This document shows positions 59,874-64,000 of a stretch of 64,000 bases of DNA, in pieces. The position numbers and the translations under genes are program-made. This DNA is from Massilia sp. KIM (GTDB lineage Bacteria > Pseudomonadota > Gammaproteobacteria > Burkholderiales > Burkholderiaceae_D). Each line of letters opens with the position of its first letter. The first letter of the stretch is position 1. Under the pieces are notes generated by a model. The model was not told where the DNA came from. It searched no databases and worked only from the letters and a program-made list of their open reading frames with translations. The DNA lies in contig NZ_MVAD01000001.1 of assembly GCF_002007115.1 (NCBI RefSeq), forward strand, positions 2,604,001 through 2,668,000. The letters are read 5' to 3'.

Positions 59874-61127
59874 ATGACGCAATCCGGCACCTCCTCTTCC
59901 GCGCTTCCCAAAGCCCTGGGACACATCCGCGTGCTCGACCTGTCGCGCGTGCTGGCCGGCCCCTGGTGCTCGCAGAACCTGGCCGACCTCGGCGCCGACG
60001 TGATCAAGATCGAGCGTCCGGGCAGCGGCGACGACACCCGCGCCTGGGGTCCGCCCTATGCCAAGGACGGCGCGGGCCATGACACCGGCGAGGCGGCCTA
60101 CTACCTGTCGGCCAACCGCGGCAAGCGCTCGGTGACGGTGGACATCGCGAGCAGCGAAGGCCAGGCCCTGCTGCGCGAGCTGGTCAAGCACTGCGACGTG
60201 GTGCTGGAGAATTTCAAGGTCGGGCACCTGAAGCGCTACGGCCTCGATTACGACAGTCTCAAGGCAATCAAGCCGGACCTGGTCTATTGCTCGATCACCG
60301 GCTTCGGCCAGGACGGTCCCTACGCGCACCGCGCCGGCTACGACTTCCTGATCCAGGGCATGGGCGGATTGATGTCGGTCACCGGCGAACGCGACGACCT
60401 GCCGGGCGGCGGCCCGCAGAAGGCCGGCGTGGCCCTCACCGACCTGATGACCGGCATGTACGCCACGGTAGCCGTGCTGGCCGCGCTGACCCACCGCGAC
60501 CGTACGGGCGAAGGCCAGCACATCGACATGTCCCTGCTCGACACCCAGGTGGCGATGCTGGCCAACGTGGGCAGCAACTACCTCAACAGCGGCAAGCCGC
60601 CCAAGCGCTGGGGCAATGCCCACGCCAACATCGTGCCCTACCAGACCTTCGCCTGCGCCGACGGCCACATCATCGTCGCCACCGGCAACGACGGCCAATA
60701 CCAGAAATTCGTGGAAGCCGGCGGCCGGCCGGAGCTGGGCAGCGACGAACGCTTCGCCACCAATCCGCTGCGCGTGCGCAACCGCGACACCCTGGTGCCG
60801 ATCCTGGCCGAGATGGTGAAACAGAAGACGCGCGACGACTGGATCGCGCTGCTGGAAGAACGCGGCGTGCCCTGCGGCCCGATCAACGACCTGGCCGACG
60901 TCTTCGCCAACCCGCAGGTGGTGGCGCGCGAGGTCGCGATCGAACTGCCGCACCCGACGGCCGGCAAGGTCAAGCTGGTGCGCAGCCCGATCAGGATGTC
61001 CGCCACCCCCGCCACCAGCGACAAGGCGCCGCCCCTGCTGGGCCAGCATACCGACGAGGTGCTGCGCGAGATGCTGGGCCACAGCGAGGCGGATATCGCC
61101 GCCCTGCGCGACAAGGGCGTGCTGTAA
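59874..61127 (+). CDS. CaiB/BaiF family CoA-transferase
   Basis: A 417-residue class III CoA-transferase: GHIRVLDLSRVLAGPWCSQN with LADLGADVIKIERP, YYLSANRGKRSVTVDI, the catalytic Asp region IDMSLLDTQVAMLANVGSNY and GVPCGPINDLADVFANPQV. It moves CoA between carboxylic acids; the closest known enzymes use succinyl-CoA with hydroxymethylglutarate or similar acids. It starts 31 bases after speD but its function gives no reason to assign it to the polyamine cluster. Confidence 0.9.
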   Translation: MTQSGTSSSALPKALGHIRVLDLSRVLAGPWCSQNLADLGADVIKIERPGSGDDTRAWGPPYAKDGAGHDTGEAAYYLSANRGKRSVTVDIASSEGQALLRELVKHCDVVLENFKVGHLKRYGLDYDSLKAIKPDLVYCSITGFGQDGPYAHRAGYDFLIQGMGGLMSVTGERDDLPGGGPQKAGVALTDLMTGMYATVAVLAALTHRDRTGEGQHIDMSLLDTQVAMLANVGSNYLNSGKPPKRWGNAHANIVPYQTFACADGHIIVATGNDGQYQKFVEAGGRPELGSDERFATNPLRVRNRDTLVPILAEMVKQKTRDDWIALLEERGVPCGPINDLADVFANPQVVAREVAIELPHPTAGKVKLVRSPIRMSATPATSDKAPPLLGQHTDEVLREMLGHSEADIAALRDKGVL

Positions 61128-61138
61128 GCCGCCCGGGC

Positions 61139-61465
61139 TTAATGCAGCTGGTGCTTGAGGTTCGACAGCTCGTCGTGCACCCGCATCACCACCGACTGCA
61201 CCTGGGGTGAGGGCTGCGCGGTCCTGCAGATGCGCTTTGCCTCGTCGCTGAGCTGCTCGAGATGATCGATCTTCTGCACGATATCGGACTGGTCGTTCGA
61301 ATTCATCACCACGGCTTGCGCGGCGTCCGACTCGTGCGCGATTTTCTGGATGCAGTCACGGATCTCCGACGGGATGCTCTGGTCGTTACGGCAGACTTCC
61401 TCCGCCTGGTTGATCACTTGCTGGACGTGGCTGAAGCGTTGCTGGATGTCGGCTGGTTGCAGCAT
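61139..61465 (-). CDS. Small helical protein of unknown function
   Basis: A 108-residue, Gln/Asp-rich, fully helical protein: ADIQQRFSHVQQVINQAEEV, RDCIQKIAHESDAAQAVVMN, IVQKIDHLEQLSDEAKRICR, VQSVVMRVHDELSNLKHQLH. Three or four amphipathic helices suggest a helical bundle. Three cysteines. No signal peptide. Ribosome site AGGAGG lies just before the ATG. Unknown family. Confidence 0.6.
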   Translation of the reverse strand: MLQPADIQQRFSHVQQVINQAEEVCRNDQSIPSEIRDCIQKIAHESDAAQAVVMNSNDQSDIVQKIDHLEQLSDEAKRICRTAQPSPQVQSVVMRVHDELSNLKHQLH

Positions 61466-61583
61466 GATGTCCTCCTGAAACGTGATGCGGAAACTCCGCG
61501 GGAGCCTTCCAGCTTAGGACGGATCCAGGGTTTATCAAGCAAATTCGCCCGCCCCTGGCCGGGACAAGCACGGTGCGTTCCTG

Positions 61584-61979
61584 TCAGCATTGCGCCTGCG
61601 AGGGCGGCAGGTAACGCTTGCCCAGCGCGATCTTCGCCCGCTCATGCGGGACGTGCTTGATGAAGGACGGCGCGCTGGCGTCGCCGTTGAGCACGATATA
61701 GAACTACTCGCCGTAGTCGTTGCGCGCGAAGCGCTGCACGCGGATCACGGGCGAGCCCATGTCGTCGTTCTCGTACTGCCGCGTTTCCGTCACGATTTCC
61801 GCCCTGCCGCCGTCGAAGGAAAAGCGGGGATCGGGCGCGTGCATCACCAGCTGGCGGAAATCGCGCTCCATATTGCGCCGATACACCTGACCGCGTCGCT
61901 CCGCACCGCGTGCTTGGCGTATGGACAGGACGCCAGCGGCGACGATACCGATCAAGAGGATGAGGGCGAATGGATCCAT
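61584..61979 (-). pseudogene. Small membrane-anchored protein interrupted by an amber codon
   Basis: The frame reads MDPFALILLIGIVAAGVLSI (membrane helix), then a soluble part to NDYGE, a TAG at 61706-61704, and then continues in the same frame as FYIVLNGDASAPSFIKHVPH, ERAKIALGKRYLPPSQAQC to TGA. The downstream part has normal coding character and would complete a 131-residue protein, so TAG most likely replaced a Tyr or similar codon. It is either a recent nonsense mutation, a sequencing error or an amber read-through. The product is of unknown function. Confidence 0.6.
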
Positions 61980-62047
61980 GAACGGGGAGCAAACGGTGCG
62001 GACATGCGCCGGATCCTAGCACGCCACGCCCCCGCCAATGTCCGCGC

Positions 62048-62977
62048 TTACTCACCACGCTGCGCGGACAGCTGCTGCGCCAGCATCTCCACGCACACCC
62101 TCACCTTGGCCGACGCGCCGAGCCGCTGCGGATACACGGCCCACACATTGGCCTCCTGCGCATACTCGGGCAGCACCCGCACCAGGGTGCCGTCGTCGAG
62201 CAGGGGCTGCACGTCCCACAGCGAACGCAGCACGATGCCCGCCCCTGCGCGCGCCCAGCGCAGCGCGATCTCGCCGTGATTGGTCGACAGCGAACCGGAG
62301 ACCTTGACCGTCTCCTCCCCATGGCGCCCACGCAGGCGCCAGGTCCCGAAGGGATGGTCGCGCTCCTTGATCGGCAGGCAGTTGTGGCTGGCCAGGTCGG
62401 CCAGGGTTTTCGGTACCCCGTGGTTCGCGAGATAGGCCGGCGCCGCGCACAGCACGCGCCGGTTGTCCATCAGGCGCCGCGCGATCAGGTGAGGCGCGAT
62501 CTCGTCGCCGATGCGCACGTCGAGGTCGAAGCCCTCTTCCACGATGTCGACCAGCCGGTCGAACACCTCGAAGCGGATCTGCAGGCCGGGATAACGCATC
62601 GCCAGCTGCGCGACCAGGGGAGCGACCACCTTGCGCCCGAAGCCGAAGCTGCTGCAGATGCGCACCCGCCCGGCGGGCTCGCGGCGCCGCTGCGACACCT
62701 CGTCGGCCAGGCTGTCCAGGTGGTCGAGGATGGTCTGGGCGTGGGCCAGCACCCGCTCGCCGTCCTCGGTGATCAGGATGCGGCGTGTGCTGCGCTGGAA
62801 CAGCTTGACGCCCAGCCCGGCCTCCAGGATGCCGATGCGCTTGCTCACATAGGCGGGCGACATGCCCAGCTCCTGGGCCGCAGCCGCGAAGCCGCCCTTG
62901 CGCGCCACGGTGACCAGCACCCGCAGGTCTTCATTTTCGATGGGATTATTCACGGAATGTGATGTCTGAGCGAACAA
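62048..62977 (-). CDS. LysR-family regulator (DmlR-like)
   Basis: A 309-residue LysR protein: N-terminal winged helix (NEDLRVLVTVARKGGFAAAA, QELGMSPAYVSKRIGILEAG) and a substrate-binding domain (VRICSSFGFGRKVVAPLVAQ, DLDVRIGDEIAPHLIARRLM, GAGIVLRSLWDVQPLLDDGT). It is divergent from the D-malate/tartrate dehydrogenase gene, the arrangement seen for DmlR and dmlA, so it probably activates that gene with malate or tartrate as inducer. Confidence 0.88.
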   Translation of the reverse strand: MFAQTSHSVNNPIENEDLRVLVTVARKGGFAAAAQELGMSPAYVSKRIGILEAGLGVKLFQRSTRRILITEDGERVLAHAQTILDHLDSLADEVSQRRREPAGRVRICSSFGFGRKVVAPLVAQLAMRYPGLQIRFEVFDRLVDIVEEGFDLDVRIGDEIAPHLIARRLMDNRRVLCAAPAYLANHGVPKTLADLASHNCLPIKERDHPFGTWRLRGRHGEETVKVSGSLSTNHGEIALRWARAGAGIVLRSLWDVQPLLDDGTLVRVLPEYAQEANVWAVYPQRLGASAKVRVCVEMLAQQLSAQRGE

Positions 62978-63045
62978 TAGCGACGATTATAAACGCCTTG
63001 TTTTGAGTTAAGCTGAGGGCATTCCAACACCCATCCCACTTCACC

Positions 63046-64000
63046 ATGAAAAAGACCCATCGCATCGCCGTCCTCGCCGGAGACGGCATCGGCAAGGAAG
63101 TCATGCCCGAGGGCCTGCGCGCCCTCGAGGCCGCGGCCCGCCGCTTCGACATCGGCCTGGCCTTCGAGCATTTCGAATGGGCCAGCTGCGACTACTATCT
63201 CGCGCACGGCAAAATGATGCCGGACGACTGGTTCGAGCAGCTGCGCGGCTTCGACGCCATCTACTTCGGCGCGGTCGGCTGGCCGGCCACGGTGCCCGAC
63301 CACGTCTCGCTGTGGGGTTCGCTGCTGAAGTTCCGGCGCGAGTTCGACCAGTACATCAACCTGCGCCCGGTGCGCCTGTTCGAGGGCGTGCCCTGCCCGC
63401 TGGCCGGCCGCAAGCCGGGTGACATCGATTTCTTCGTGGTGCGCGAAAACACCGAGGGCGAGTACACCAACCTGGGCGGCATCATGTTCCCCGGCACCGA
63501 GCGCGAGATGGTGATCCAGGAATCGGTGTTCACCCGCCACGGCGCCGACCGCGTTCTGCGCTATGCCTACGAGCTGGCCAAGAGCCGCGCGCGCAAGCAC
63601 CTGACGGTGGCCACCAAGTCCAACGGCATCGCGATCAGCATGCCCTGGTGGGACGGACGCGCCGACGCGATCGGCAAGGCCTACCCGGAGGTCACGGTGG
63701 ACAAGCAGCACATCGACATCCTCACCGCCCGCTTCGTGCTCCAGCCCGACCGCTTCGACGTGGTGGTGGCCTCCAACCTGTTCGGCGACATCCTGTCCGA
63801 CCTCGGCCCGGCCTGCACCGGCACCATCGGCCTGGCGCCCTCGGGCAACCTGAACCCGGACCGCGACTTCCCCTCGCTGTTCGAGCCGGTGCACGGCTCG
63901 GCGCCCGACATCTATGGCCGCAACATCGCCAACCCGATCGCCATGATCTGGTCGGGCGCCATGATGCTCGACTTCCTCGGCGCCGGCGAGGCGCGCTACA
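63046..64000 (+). CDS. dmlA: D-malate/tartrate dehydrogenase (decarboxylating), 3' truncated by the window
   Basis: 318 of about 360 residues are visible. IAVLAGDGIGKEVMPEGLRA is the family start; WGSLLKFRREFDQYINLRPV, FFVVRENTEGEYTNLGG, KSNGIAISMPWW, LTARFVLQPDRFDVVVASNL with FGDILSDL (metal-binding Asp), and EPVHGSAPDIYGRNIANPIA match the isocitrate/isopropylmalate/tartrate dehydrogenase family, the TtuC/DmlA branch. It oxidises D-malate to pyruvate and CO2 with NAD. The divergent LysR gene supports the assignment. Confidence 0.9.
   Translation, partial: MKKTHRIAVLAGDGIGKEVMPEGLRALEAAARRFDIGLAFEHFEWASCDYYLAHGKMMPDDWFEQLRGFDAIYFGAVGWPATVPDHVSLWGSLLKFRREFDQYINLRPVRLFEGVPCPLAGRKPGDIDFFVVRENTEGEYTNLGGIMFPGTEREMVIQESVFTRHGADRVLRYAYELAKSRARKHLTVATKSNGIAISMPWWDGRADAIGKAYPEVTVDKQHIDILTARFVLQPDRFDVVVASNLFGDILSDLGPACTGTIGLAPSGNLNPDRDFPSLFEPVHGSAPDIYGRNIANPIAMIWSGAMMLDFLGAGEARY

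Noticed and set aside
59874..61127. CoA-transferase as a member of the polyamine cluster
   Set aside because: It is close to speD but has a 31-base gap and no functional link, so it was left out of the system.

Overview
The window comes from a high-GC betaproteobacterium, most likely Massilia or a close relative in the Oxalobacteraceae (Burkholderiales). This placement rests on the strong GC bias, the betaproteobacterial families present (DUF3579, a CobD/CbiB-like AmpE relative, S4/YbcJ), the intact rpsP-rimM-trmD-rplS operon and abundant short palindromic intergenic repeats. No rRNA, tRNA, CRISPR array, prophage or full-size insertion sequence was recognised. The left edge cuts fumC and the right edge cuts a D-malate/tartrate dehydrogenase.

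Layout. 0-7 kb: fumC tail, an S4 RNA-binding protein, a bufferin-type copper-buffering operon (bufA plus a fused bufB-bufC), a YjfB-type motility gene with a sigma-28-like promoter, and a mobB/gspB/gspA cluster. 7-16 kb: a GIN-repeat beta-helix protein, an island of four small genes each flanked by copies of a 24-bp palindrome, a hybrid histidine kinase, a DUF4394 lipoprotein and an XRE/MmyB regulator. 16-25 kb: an N-acetylglucosamine catabolic operon (nagK-nagA-nagB-II-nagZ), a periplasmic TPR protein, a MITE-like insertion inside a terminator, a flavodoxin-fold reductase and a GntR/UTRA regulator. 25-39 kb: SDR, M16 peptidase, CBS protein, CobD-like protein, NUDIX, ribosomal operon, TM2 protein, a His/Asp-rich coiled-coil protein, acyl-CoA dehydrogenase with etfBA, and TusA. 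39-48.9 kb: alaS, an orphan flagellinolysin (protease-bearing flagellin) with its own sigma-28-like promoter, GDPD, DUF1294, DUF3597, a zinc-ribbon membrane protein, and trpS preceded by what reads as a Trp-codon attenuator. 48.9-64 kb: a GH1-RmlD fusion, a CPA2 antiporter, a polyamine/membrane cluster, a CaiB-type CoA-transferase, small unknowns including one broken by an amber codon, and a divergent LysR/D-malate dehydrogenase pair.

The most system-like region is 53.2-59.8 kb. It pairs S-adenosylmethionine decarboxylase and a membrane-anchored spermidine-synthase-like enzyme with a Tat-exported amine oxidase-like flavoprotein, DUF350, an SPFH/SHOCT protein, a double zinc-ribbon/DUF4178 protein and a 48-residue membrane peptide. 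I infer aminopropyl chemistry at the cell membrane linked to an envelope-stress module. Other strong signals are the trpS leader, the flagellinolysin with its motility promoter, the fused bufferin maturase, the 141-bp MITE that split a terminator loop, and the strict 19/20-residue alternating repeat of the GIN protein.
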